Shown here: positions 32,508 through 43,262 of the stretch, piece by piece
How positions within the stretch are numbered: the first letter of the stretch is position 1
How the letters are laid out: every line of letters begins with the position of its first letter
Assembly: GCA_030374805.1 (NCBI GenBank)
Contig: JARGSG010000014.1
Coordinates: forward strand, 868,001 to 932,000
Origin: Gracilaria gracilis
Lineage: Eukaryota; Rhodophyta; Florideophyceae; Gracilariales; Gracilariaceae
Reading direction: 5' to 3'
Length of the DNA: 64,000 bases
Program-made: the position numbers and the translations under genes
The notes under the pieces: generated by a model
Seen by the model: the letters and a program-made list of their open reading frames with translations, nothing else
The model's database searches: none
Told to the model about the DNA's origin: nothing

Positions 32508-33073
32508 TGCGATGAGTTTGTTTGATTGAAGGTATGAGCTGTTGGAAGGTGTCGGGTGCTGGTAGCTGTGAAAGGAAAGTGGTCTACATTCTACGGAGTG
32601 GAAAAACCTTTAAGGGCAGGACTGGACTGCTGTTTTGGTCATGGAAAAAGGTGTTCCAGGGGATAAGGGGATTTGTATGATTCGGTCATGGAAAGAAATG
32701 GGCAGCAGGGCTGCAGAGGAGGTAGGGTCGAAGAGTGTGTTTATGAGAAGGTATGCAGTGAAATCTAGCATAGAAAGTAAGAGTTTATGGTACCGTTGAT
32801 ACTTGAGAGGTGGTGCATCATGGGTTTCATTGGGATATGGCATGGACCGAGGTCGGGAAAATGTGGAGATTTCTAGGAAAAAAATGGAAATTGTGTGGAA
32901 TGGCGGGAAATAGGAGTGGATGTGAATGGGGTATAAAAAGTTGTGCCGCGCAACTGGGTGTGTGGCCGACAGTGCCATGGGTGTGCGGAGTGGGGGAGAG
33001 TGCTGCAACTGTTGGGTTCATCTCGCTTGTTCTTATCTATCTTCGTTATCGTGAACCGCCGTTTATTTCTGCG
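32508..33073. promoter_or_regulatory. Divergent promoter region with TATA box at 32,932
   Basis: This 566-bp gap separates the starts of the reductase-like gene (-) and the coiled-coil gene (+). TATAAAA at 32,932-32,938 lies about 140 bp upstream of the ATG at 33,074. Element B keeps a similar gatataaatga at about 41,893 at the matching place. No protein-like frame is conserved here. Confidence 0.5.
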
Positions 33074-33975
33074 ATGTCGAATGGGTACGTCGAAGACGAG
33101 GAGCTAGTGGCTCTGCTTCACCGGACGGAGGTACCAGAGACGCCACCGGGAAGAAGGAGGAGGTTGGGGACAAGGTTTGCATGGGGGAGAAGGAGGGAAG
33201 TGGGGATGGAGAGGGAGGTGGGGGCGATGGGGGTGGAGGGGGTGGAGGGGATGGCGGACCGGAGAGGAGGTTTGCCGCGGAGATGGAGGAGCGGTTGAGA
33301 AGGATTGGAGTGGATCTGAAGGAGCATTTGGACGACTGGCTTTCTGAGATGGTTGGTGAGATGGGAGGGGTTGTGCTGAGTGTGTCGGAGATTAGGGTGC
33401 CAACGGATTTGATTTCGACGATTCGGAAAAGGATGAAGTTGGCTGGAATGGGGACTGAAAGGCATGTGAGTGGGATGGTAGCGTGCGTTGGGAGGGAGCT
33501 GGTGACGCTGAGAAGGGAGAATATGGGGCTGAGGGGACATGTGGAGGTGTTGGAGGCGCAAGTGGGACAGGTGGAGAAGGCGTGCGAATTGTTGTTGGAG
33601 GTGAAGAAACTGGTGAGGGGAGGAGGCGTTGGGAGGGAGGCGGGAAGAGAGAAAGGGTCACCGGTGACGCCTGGCTCCCGTGGTGGGGGTGGGTGCGTGA
33701 GGTGGAGGAGCGGAGAAGGGGATGGAGGGGAGGTTGGGGGAAGTCGGCTGAGGAAGAGGCGAAAGGGTGGGGTGATGGTGGACGAGGATGGGAAGGTGTG
33801 TGTGCCGTGGCAGCCGCCGGGTGGAGCGCCACTAGTTGGGTTTGGTAGTGCGGCAGCGGCTGTTCGAACGGCGGAGCGCATACTGGAGGAGCAAGAGGAG
33901 AAGAGGCTGGGAGGGGTTGGAAGCCGGTTTGGGGCTAGGATGGTGTACGAGAATGGAGAGAGTGTTCGGTTGTAG
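33074..33975 (+). pseudogene. Coiled-coil protein next to the right end of element A
   Basis: The start MSNGYVEDEELVALLHRTEV is at 33,074. After a 1-bp frame change near 33,150 (inferred from element B) the frame at 33,181 continues to the TAG at 33,975. A Gly-rich acidic linker leads to a long helical region (RRFAAEMEERLRRIGVDLKE, then LVTLRRENMGLRGHVEVLEA), which looks like a leucine-zipper coiled coil. A basic RLRKRRKGG patch and a conserved tail (GKVCVPWQPPGGAPLVGFGS) follow. It is the only cargo other than the transposase conserved in element B. A small DNA-binding partner of the transposase, like TnpA of CACTA elements, is an attractive guess without sequence proof. Confidence 0.55.
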
Positions 33976-34209
33976 TTCTTCAACTTGACATTTAGGGAAA
34001 CTGAGACTCAGGATTCGAATGCAGGGTTGGAATAAGGGAGCGCAGGTGGTGGGTTCGTAATTTTTTAAAGTGTTTTTGACGAGTGTGGTGAATGTAAAGT
34101 TACGAACGGTGGCAGGGGAACTGCAAACTAACCTTCAACTCCAGTAGATGAAGTTTGAACTGCACTGAACGGAAACGGAATTTCCAAAAAAAAATTTTTT
34201 TGCCTTGCC

Positions 34210-34305
34210 AACTAGCGCAAACTGCAAAAATGCTAGTTTTTTCGGACTTTTATTTTCACAACTAGCGATCTAGCATACTAAACTAGCATTCCGAGAACAC
34301 CGACG
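34210..34305 (-). repeat. Element A right TIR and subterminal repeats
   Basis: AACTAGC motifs at 34,210, 34,260 and 34,280 and GCTAGTTT at 34,232 precede the terminal CATTCCGAGAACACCGACG, which is the inverted match of the left end. Confidence 0.8.
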
Positions 34306-34854
34306 CTCAGCCTCGTCGGTGTTATCGGAATGCTAGTTTTGGTGTCAAAAATAACCGAATTAAAATGATCGAAAAACCGGTGAATATATCCAAATTTGGA
34401 TGTGCTTAATTTCTGAAAAATTTTCCACATTTTTACTTGTGCTAGTTTGTATGGAAAGAATCATTCACGATTATTTCCATCATTGCTAGTTTGGATGGAA
34501 GACAAACTAGCATGTCAATACCGTTCATGCTAGTTTCCGAACCCAATGTAAGTGTGTAAGTGGCACATATTTAGAACTATACGGCGGCGAATAGGGATAC
34601 ATATACATAGATATCTACTTATGTAATACGATTAGAAGAATACAAACCCTTCGAATAGGAACTCTCTATAGAGATACAGCACATCTATTCAACAACTGTC
34701 ATAACAGATATCGGCGGTTTATTCTTTCACTAATGAAATGCCTGCGCATCACTTGCTACCTCCCCCATCATTCCATTCCACCCTCCGTGCGCCATATTAC
34801 GCACCCAGCTGCGTACCTCTTCTCTCCTCCAACCTCCCCACAACGCTCCCCACC

Positions 34855-36575
34855 ATGCCTACTTGCTGGTTTGAAGGCTGCTTCTTCTTCGCTCGCACCA
34901 TCCGCGCCATTAAAAGGCACCAAAGAAGATGCCCCAACCATCCCACCGCCAACCAGCGTTTCCTCTTCCCCGGTGGCAACATCTCTCACTTCCTCCTACG
35001 CACAGAACGTCATCCGTCTACTCCCCGAGTCCCACCACCACCCACCTCCTCTCTGCAATTGCCCTTCCGGTAAAGTCACCATCACCGAAGACGACTCCTA
35101 CCACCAGCAACGGCTCTCCCTCTCTTTCGACACACAAAACGCCTACCATATCATAGGCACCCATGTCTGCTCCGTCTCTCTCTCCCCACCTCCTCCACCG
35201 CCACCCTCCTTCTCTCTCATCAACAACCCCCACCTCGAATGAATGGTCCTTTACATCTCTTCCATCTCTCTTCCATCGCTTTCACCCTCGGCCACTGCAA
35301 TGCAGACGAAATCATCTTTCTCCTCCACCATCCCGCCTTCTCCAATTCAGCCTTTCGCAATACCATCTCCTCCGCCTCCCAGTGTCTCAAACGTCAAACA
35401 GACCCCTTTCGACAACGAGTCAGCAACACCGGTCTCACCCCCACCACCCTCCACGACCCACAGCACCTCTCCACAGCCACTACCTTACGAAAGGATGCTA
35501 TCCAAATCCTTAAACGACAGCTCGCCCTCGCACACTCCAACAACACCTTCTTCCGCCAAGTCCCCCATAAAACCTCCTCTGGCCCTCCCGCTTTCGCTCA
35601 CCACATGGATTCCTCTCTCGGAAAAGTAGCTGTCCCAGCCCTCAAGCTTACAATCATGCAGTCCTCCAACCACTCCTGTGTCGGACAAATCCCTGACAAC
35701 ACCGGTATTGACTCCTCCGTCGGCTTCGTCCAAGTATACTCCGAAAAGTCCTCCATCTCTTTCAAATCCTCTTCCAGCACCTCCCACCTCTTCAAATCAC
35801 CCTACTTCACTTTCCTATTCGTTCCGTTTTAAATGTATCACTTGCAACCTCACCCTTCTTGGATACCTGCAGATCTCTTTCAATCTGGCCACCGGTTCTC
35901 AAGACTCCGATTGCATCCCCCAAAACTTTTCCAGAATCCCCCGCTTTACCAAAATGGAACCCATCCGGCGTCCCATATCCAACCTCTTCGACGCTCTTCT
36001 CTCCTCCAGCTTTACTGGCTTCCCGTTTCGTGACGCTAATGACATGCTCTGCCATTATACCCCAAACATCGCCAGCTACTGCGCAGGAATCCCAAAAGCA
36101 AAGAACATTCTCGGCTTCTCCCAGGGAACCAGACCCCACCATCCATGCCGCTGAAGTACCGTCTTCCGCTCCGAGCTCAATCTACGAATTCCATCCAGCC
36201 CTCGTCGATCCCAGACCCAGACTTTCGATGCCCGCAAAGCACACTCTGCTCTCTTCCAAGATGCTGAGAAGGCTCACCTCTCCAGAAAGCTTTGAATCGC
36301 CTGAAACACCAAGGAACATGCCGTTGAAGCATTTCATTTCCTTTCCCTTGCGAAACAGTCCTCCCTCTTCGATCCTTACCCTCTCCTCAACATCACATCT
36401 CCCCTCTCTCCTTTCAACATCTTCATCTTCGAATCACTCCATAAATTCCACTTCGGCACCTCCAAGCTCATCAAACTCGCAGCCGTCGATAGAATCAAGT
36501 CAGAATCACTCCTGACAACTCCCCGTTCCTACAAGTCCCGTATAAGTCCTTCAACTCCGTCCGCTCCTCCATCCT
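34855..36575 (+). pseudogene. Transposase remnant of element B
   Basis: MPTCWFEGCFFFARTIRAIK (then RHQRRC) opens the fragment with an intact C2HC finger. The body follows the A transposase through SLINNPHLE, LFDALLSSSFTGFPFRDAND and RPHHPC to a point equal to A position 17,700. There an internal deletion joins it to sequence equal to A 19,325, removing the C-terminal half. Multiple stops and frame changes are present. Confidence 0.75.
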
Positions 36576-36576
36576 A

Positions 36577-36840
36577 AACCCACTCTTCCTAATCTTATTC
36601 ATTCTACGTTTTCCCTTCTTTTCTTTCTGTCCCATCCCGGCCGTCTCCCCGGTTCCAAAACCAAGCGACTAAAACTGAGCTCTTCCGGTCGGCACGCTGC
36701 TGTGTAGCAACCAATAACCTCTCCAAGTCTCCGCGTTAAATTCGCCATAAAGTATTCTTCCTTCATCGCTACTAGCCTTTCAAAGAATCTCGAAACACCA
36801 TGCGACAAATCATTGAGACGTCGCAATTCCAAAATACCTT
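36577..36840 (-). pseudogene. Remnant of the unknown element gene
   Basis: KEEYFMANLTRRLGEVIGCY followed by TAACRPEELSFSRLV matches the minus-strand gene tail of element A at about 19.4-19.5 kb. The coding match across two copies is the main evidence that this was a gene. Confidence 0.65.
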
Positions 36841-36879
36841 CCCGTTCTGGAATCTAACCCTCCTCTAAACCTCATCTAA

Positions 36880-37090
36880 CGACTTTGTCCCTGCAGTACT
36901 TTCCGCTTCGATCCATTTAGTGAATTACCTTTCAGCGTTTTCAAGCTCATCACGCTGGTCTCTATCCAGTAAATCAAAACACAAGCATTCGCCATAGTAT
37001 TCCGTTCACCTGCAGCTCGACAATCCTCCTATTCTGTCCGTTATTCGATGCTAAAAAAATCGAGCACCATCTTGGCAACTCCAAAACGTC
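36880..37090 (+). pseudogene. Second, more diverged transposase scrap in element B
   Basis: The DNA around ttcagcgttttcaagctcat and atcgagcaccatcttggcaa resembles the A transposase at about 17,570-17,730 (the IFKLLKL and NTILAVIE coding parts), at much lower identity than the fragment just upstream. It may derive from another family member inserted or duplicated here. Confidence 0.4.
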
Positions 37091-38105
37091 CGATTGGTAG
37101 GTTAGTTGGCTAGCGTGCCGGTAGTCACATGGTACGGTCGGAATAGGAATGAAGCTTGTAAGTGGGCGTACGTACCGGCGGTCGTGACAAAATTAGGAAG
37201 TATGGAACATCAGGGGCGATCGAGGTATATGAAAAGAGTCCGAACACTTTGGACACATAGTAGAGATATACTGAACGACCGGTTGATTCTAGATCTGGAT
37301 GGAGAATACTAATTTCGTGGATGGGATACTTACCCGCTACTCTTAGTGGATTGTGAAAAAGAAAAGTTGCATAAGCAGGTGCCTCTCTACCTCGTAGGGA
37401 CTCATTACAGTGTGCGACGGCCACCACCACGTGGCAAAACTTTGCCTCCTGTTACGGTCTATGAATTATCTAGAACTCTCACTACGTGTACTACCTTTCA
37501 TACAGCTCCTCTTACAATCATTTTCCGACTTCTGCCAGCAGACACACTCTTCCGATTGTCCAAAGATCTTTTTCTATCTGGGATATTCGTGGGCTCTGGT
37601 GCATTGTCATTGTGAGAGGTACAATATGTTGTAATGTAGCCAGAAAAAGTTTTTTTATCACCAAATCACCACTTTCAGTCATGCTGGGTAGCGAATAACC
37701 GAATCACCCTGAGAACTGTTTAAGTATCCAGCTATTTCATTTGTACAAAACCCTACACTCCAAGCGAATGTCACCGCAATTTCATGGTGCCACTATTTCA
37801 TTCACAGGCTGCAATTCGTTTTGCAAAATTGGAAGCATGAACCTAAAAGACAATCAAACACTACCAACTTTGCTAGATCAGTTGGACAACGGAACGAGTT
37901 ATTATAAATTCTAATCCATAAAATTGATAAACACCTACTCTAAGCCACTGCGTGGCCTATATTCAGAAGGAGACACCAGCAAAGTCTGAAAGTGAACCTG
38001 AGCGAGAGAGAACTGCATTGATACATCGATGTAGTCCCAGTACTGCTTCAGACCGCTATCCATGCCGAAAAAGAATTACTTCATTTCTTGTTAGCCGGGT
38101 CCCCT
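37091..38105. other. Element B interior, nothing recognised
   Basis: Short frames only; no match to element A was noticed. Confidence 0.4.
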
Positions 38106-39681
38106 GAACAGCGGATCGAGGTAGCATGGCGTTTCATCAGTGCATCGATGAAGTGCCACGCCCGCCCAGTCCGCTATCCCAAAAGAATTTTATTTTCACT
38201 TTATTTAAACGAGAGCCTGAGACAGCGGACGGAGGTGTCATGGCGCTTCATCGGTGCACCGATGAAGCGTCACAACACACCGGCCCTCTGTACCAACGCA
38301 CTATGAGTGAGAAAGCTTGGGTGCAGGTATGCGTGGCACAGCCAACCGTCCATGAGCGATGAAGCCGGAGTGCACCCCGGCCCGCTCTCCATGCGCCATG
38401 AATGATATAGATATAGTGCTGACATACTCGGCACCTCCAACGCGCCGGTGACAGCGGGCGAAGGTGTCATGGCGCTTCATCGGTGCACCGATGAAGTGCC
38501 ATGACACCTCGGTCCGCTGTCCCAGACTTTCGTTTTAATGAGTTGAAAATAAATAAATTTATTTGGTACAGGGAACCAGGGTGGCGTGGCGCTGCATCAG
38601 GGAGCCGATGACGGGCCACGAGACCCGGGTACGCTGTCAGCAGTGCGTGGGTGGTGGCACGTATGCCACTACCACAGGTTTGCCACACACGACGCGTTGG
38701 GACAGCGGACCAGGGTGGCGTGGCGCTTCATCGGTGCACCGATGTTGTGCCGCACCACCGCGGTCCGCTGTCCCAATGCGCCATGAGTGCCGGTCAGCTG
38801 CGCCATGCTGAAACTAACATAGAGCGCAACTCGAACTGTTTCAGTCCTCCACTATACTATATTCAATACTACTTCCTCTTGATAATTGTTATACTGAAGA
38901 CAGCAAAGAAATAGGACATCTATTACATGCAAAAAGAATAGAAGCTGTTCTATTTTTATTGGATACAACTGATTTTCTATTCTTAGTTACGGAGCGTGAA
39001 AGTATGACACCTTCCACGGTGATATGCTTATCTTGAGACAATCATTCGGTTGTGGAAGAAGCTGAATATATCCCGTAGAGGATGCGATGAGCAAGAGGGT
39101 AGAGCGTTAAAGGTGTTGAGGACGGGTGTTCAGGGCAAGTTGTCGGGGTATTGCGACGGTTCTTATAGATCAATACACCTGTGGCTGGCATCCTGAACTC
39201 TGAAATATAAAATATCATCTTTGTCGAGCTGCTTGTTAACGAAAATTGTAAAAATATTTTTTGAGACAGTGGACGGAGGTGTCATGGCGCTTCATCGGTG
39301 CACCGATGAAGCGCCATGACACTACGGTCCGCTGTTCCAACGCGCTGTGAGTGATGAAGCTGGGGCGCTGGAATACGCGGCACTGCCAACCGCCCAGAGC
39401 GATGAAGCTGGAGTGCGCCCCGGCCCGCTGTCCACGCACCGTGAGTGATGAAGCTCGAGTCCTGGCATACGTGGAAAATCCAGCGCGCCGTTGACAGCGG
39501 ACCGGGATGCCGTGGCGCATCATCGGTGCACCAATGAAGCGCCACAACACCTCCGTCCGCTGTCCCAGGCTGGCGTTTTAATTAATTGAAAATACATAAT
39601 CTTTTCGGGACGGCGGACAGGGGTGGCGTGGCGCTTCATCGGAGCACCGTTGAAGCGCCACGACACCCTAGTCTACTGTCT
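38106..39681. repeat. Element B array of eight 74-bp palindromes
   Basis: Copies lie at about 38,106-38,179, 38,220-38,293, 38,449-38,522, 38,565-38,638, 38,700-38,773, 39,264-39,337, 39,492-39,565 and 39,608-39,681. They match the element A palindromes with more changes. A satellite-like unit (38,890-39,000) and the hairpin module (39,009-39,075) with TTCTTATAG at about 39,160 precede the copy at 39,264 by the same roughly 100 bp as in element A. Confidence 0.82.
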
Positions 39682-39683
39682 CA

Positions 39684-39985
39684 GGGCATCCCCACTCGTG
39701 TGACTAAATCCCAAATCTTATTTCTACCGGTCCTGTAGGGGCTCAACAGGGGCGCGGGTTTACTCAGCCCAGCCCAAACACAGTAGATCTGGCCCAAAAG
39801 TGCCTCGTTTTAGTCCGGAATCCCTAGAAAATCAATCAAAACGACGTTTTGGGCTGGCGTTTCAGTTAGGTGCTGCCATACATGCCATGTGCTCGCCAGA
39901 TTTGCAACGTGGAAGCAGTTCTGTCCCTGAAGTACACCGGCTACTGTTTTAGGATAGAATTTGGTCTCAACCGGTGGGGATGTCC
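39684..39985. mobile_element. Candidate 302-bp MITE inside element B
   Basis: The segment starts GGGCATCCCCACTCG and ends CGGTGGGGATGTCC, near-perfect inverted ends of about 13 bp. TCA lies before it and TTA after it, close to the 3-bp TWA duplication of Harbinger elements. It has no coding content. Confidence 0.5.
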
Positions 39986-41640
39986 TTACTTGTCCTTAAT
40001 AAAAACTCCGCTTATATCTCCACAGTAATTTAGTTCCGTATCTCTCGCGTCTTCACGCTTCCCTTAACACCTCTTTAACCCATCACGTGTAACCTATGAA
40101 ATGCCACTTGACCTTAATCTCCTGTCGGCGCGCAATTAAAGATGAAGCTGGAGTTCTTGCAGGTCCGCTTTCTCCGCGTTTTGACAACACAACCCGTCGC
40201 ACGAACCTCTACTGTGTATTGACGCAGTGGACGGTAGACCGAGGTAAAGTGTGGTTCATGGATGCAACGATGAAGCGCCATTGCACTCCTGCCCATTGCT
40301 CAGTCGTCGTGTTTTCCGAAGAATGTAATCAGAACCTCTACCTAAGAGAATGAAACTTTTACTCTTCCACCAAGATATTGGTCTTTCCAAAATCCAAGTA
40401 ATAAGATAAATATATATTGCAACAGAATTTCGTCAAATATACACTAACCACACAGGGGCGACTGCTTGGCGCAGATACCGTCCGGTCAATCAATAAGCTG
40501 CAAAGCCGTAGACGACACATGCGCGTCTCCACAGACTACTGTCACGCACGAATGCTCGTGCGCAAACATCATATACGTCATCCTTTTACAGAATAGGTTC
40601 ACACGAAGTTCAGTCCTTCTTCATGGGGACTTTGAGCCCAGTAACACACTTATGGGGCTGCATATATTAATCACGTTGGTATAGTGAGCCTTGCTGCAGA
40701 TGCTCTTGAAACATCCTAAAATAGTGTGTTAGGGTGGTTTTTAATCCCTCCAAATGCATTGATGACCGGCGGTCTAGAACACCCGCCGGACAGTGGACTC
40801 GGGTGTCGCGGCACTTCATCGGTGCACCGATAAAGCGCCACTGCACATTGGTCCGCTGTCCAAAATATTAAACAATTCTTTTTGGCCCTGCCGCCCCGGT
40901 AGGCCCCGAATCTCGGCATCCGGGGCACACGTGCTACTACTACTGGGTATCTCGTTTGCAGCAACATCGAGGCCATGTACAACTAACTCCCGTTCGGGTC
41001 TGTTTCACAGCCCCCTGTACTACGTGCTTCAGTAGCTTACGCAGGTCTGTTGTCTTTATGCGCCAGCCGAGTTTCAGAAAGCAAAACGCGCTAAATGTTC
41101 AATCAACGAATTTGGTGTGTTCGGTCGCGCCGAAGACATCGCGAGCTCATCAAAAGTTGTTTTGGTTCTCTTTACGTGCTGCATCGTCAGTTGTATCAAT
41201 AAAAGCGGTGAACCATGCACCAGTGATGCCTTGAACTCAATGCCTATCAGGTGTCCCGCACGATGATGATCTTCAGTGAGCCCTTCATCCAAATGTATAT
41301 AGTTCCTACAAAGATGCGGGAGAACGAAGATGTTACCAGGGTTCTAAGATTGACAAGAATACTGATCATCTATTGCTTGGAATGCTTAAATGGTAGTACT
41401 CAGCTGAGTAATATCACTTAAGCATTAGCAGTAGTAAATCTCCGTAGGTTTTGAGTAGAACCTGCTACTTGTAAATACGACTCTAATCAATGCAATTCGG
41501 GTTTTCTTAATCGATAAGATTATATTGACTACTATACTATTCTCACGTATATACGAAGTACTTCACTTTAACAGATAAGAAGCATCCCGATGAATGTCTC
41601 AAAGAGAATGGATCCCCCCTACTGTAGACCATTTCTGTTC
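39986..41640. other. Element B interior with one lone palindrome
   Basis: Another 74-bp palindrome lies at 40,788-40,861. Otherwise no gene, RNA or repeat was recognised in this stretch. Confidence 0.5.
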
Positions 41641-42032
41641 AACCTTTAAGGAGGAAGAAGAGTTTCATGAATAAATAATTGAAGAAAAAGGCATAAAAGC
41701 ATCACAGAAGATAAGGTTGAAGATTGTGTTTATGATAGAGATGGGGTTAGACAAGGCATGGACAGTGAGAATTTGTAGTATTTTTGGAGCAACGTGGGCT
41801 CTACCTGACATTGGTACTGAACGAAACAGGAAGAGTTTTGAAATTTCTCGGAAAACAATTACTTGGCTGAAAATTGGCGAAGAAGAGAATTGGATATAAA
41901 TGATCCTGCGCCGCAAGCGGGCGTGTGACCGACAGTTCCACGGCTTTGCACAGTGGTGAGAAGCGTAGGAGGTATTGCGTACATCTCGTTCGCTGTTCTC
42001 TCGCTTATTGCTAAACCCCGTCAGTCTCTGCG

Positions 42033-42932
42033 ATGTCGAATTGGTACCAGTAGGACGAGAAGTTAGTGGCTCTGCGTCATAGGAGGGAGGTACCAGATAT
42101 GCCGCCGCGGAGGAAAGAAGAGGGTGAATACAAGTGTTTTTCGGAGAAAAGGAAGAATACTGGAAAGGAGAAGGGGGTGGTGGCGATGTGAGCGTAGAGG
42201 ATAGAGGACCGGAGAGGAGGTTTGCAAAGGAGATGCAGGAGCGGATGAGGAGCTTTGGGGGGAATCTGGACGAAAATTGAAACGAGAGGCTTTCTGATAT
42301 AGTAAATGAAATTGGAAGGGTGGTGCGGAGTGTGTCGGGGGTTTGGGTGCAAATGGATTTGACTTCGAGGATTCGGAAAAGGGTGAAGTTGGTTTGAGTG
42401 GGAACTGGTACGTATGTGAGTGGGATGTTAGTATGCTTTGCGAGGGAGATGGTGAGCTAAGGACGGAGAATATGGGCCTAAGGAGCCAGTTAGGGGGTCT
42501 TGCAGAAGCCAGTGGCGCAGATGAAAAATGCGTGCGAGTTGTTGTTGAAGTGGAAGGAGCTGTTGGGAGAAGAAGGAGTAAGGGGGGGAAAGGGGGATAT
42601 GGAAAAAGTCACCGGTGTCACCATTGTCTCCGGGTCGACGTGGCTGTGTGAGGGGGAGAAGAAGGAGATATAAGGAAGGGGAGGTTTTAGGGCCTCGGCT
42701 GAGGATGAGACGGAAGGGAGGGAGGAGGGTTTGCTGGTGAACAAGGATGGGGAGGTCTGTTTTAGGTGGCAGCTTCCGCGGGGATCTGCACTACTTGGGT
42801 TTGGTAGTGCGGTGGCAGCTGTGGGAACGGCGGAGCGCATACTGGAGGAGCAGGAGGAGAAAAGGCTGGAAGAGGTTGGGAGCCGGTTTGGGGCTAGGAG
42901 GGTGTACGAGAATTGAGAGAGTGTTCCATTAG
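42033..42932 (+). pseudogene. Coiled-coil gene remnant of element B
   Basis: This is the homologue of the element A gene at 33,074. The start ATG, the RREVP and PPRRKEEGEYKC segments, the GLRSQLGGL zipper region, the basic patch and the GFGSAVAAVGTAERILEEQE tail can all be followed, with several stops and frame changes. The TAG at 42,930 matches the stop in A. Confidence 0.75.
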
Positions 42933-43236
42933 AGTTCTTCAACTTGACATTTAGAGAAACTGAGACTCAGGATCCGAATGCAGGGTTCGAATGAGGGAGC
43001 GCTAGTGGCGGGTTCGTAATTTTTTCCAGTGTTTTTGATGAGCGTTGGGAATGTTAAGTTACGAGCGGTGGCAGAAGAACTGCAAACTAGCTTTCAACTG
43101 CAATAGGTGCAGTTTAAACTGCACTGAACGGAAACGTAATTTCCAAAAAAAAAATTTTGCGTTGCCAACTAGCGCGAACTGCAAAAATGCTAGTTTTTTC
43201 GGACTTTTATTTTCACAACTAACGGTCTAGCATACT

Positions 43237-43262
43237 AAACTAGCATTCCGAGAACACCACCG
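43237..43262 (-). repeat. Element B right TIR
   Basis: AAACTAGCATTCCGAGAACA followed by CCACCG is the counterpart of the right end of A with two differences. Gypsy 1 gag sequence resumes directly after the CT flank. Confidence 0.75.

Larger units (their letters stand above)
15460..34305. mobile_element. Element A: 18.8-kb TIR DNA transposon with epigenetic cargo
   Basis: The left end reads CGTCGGTGTTATCGGAATGC and continues TAGTTT; the reverse complement of the right end matches it over 26 bp with one difference. CT (or CTC) occurs just outside both ends, consistent with a 2-3 bp target duplication. GCTAGTTT-type motifs repeat inside both ends. Cargo from left to right is transposase (+), a decayed unknown gene (-), methyltransferase-SET (-), a palindrome/satellite block, dioxygenase (+), a reductase-like gene (-) and a coiled-coil gene (+). 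The transposase type, short duplication and subterminal repeats fit the CACTA superfamily in a broad sense. It is nested in the gag region of gypsy 1. Several cargo frames are interrupted, so this copy is probably inactive, although its ends are complete. Confidence 0.85.
34314..43262. mobile_element. Element B: degenerate 8.9-kb relative of element A
   Basis: The left end (CGTCGGTGTTATCGGAATGC) is identical to that of A over at least 60 bp, and the right end near 43,237-43,262 matches A's right end with a few changes. CT/CTC flanks both ends. Only 8 bp separate A and B. B keeps the first half of the transposase, part of the decayed unknown gene, a palindrome array and the coiled-coil gene remnant. 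It lacks methyltransferase-SET, dioxygenase and reductase. Frames are heavily broken, so B is older than A or has been inactive longer. Confidence 0.82.

Noticed and set aside
33063-33983. 306-codon minus-strand frame
   Set aside because: Low-complexity Ser/Pro mirror of the Gly/Arg-rich coiled-coil gene; the plus-strand protein is the one conserved in element B.
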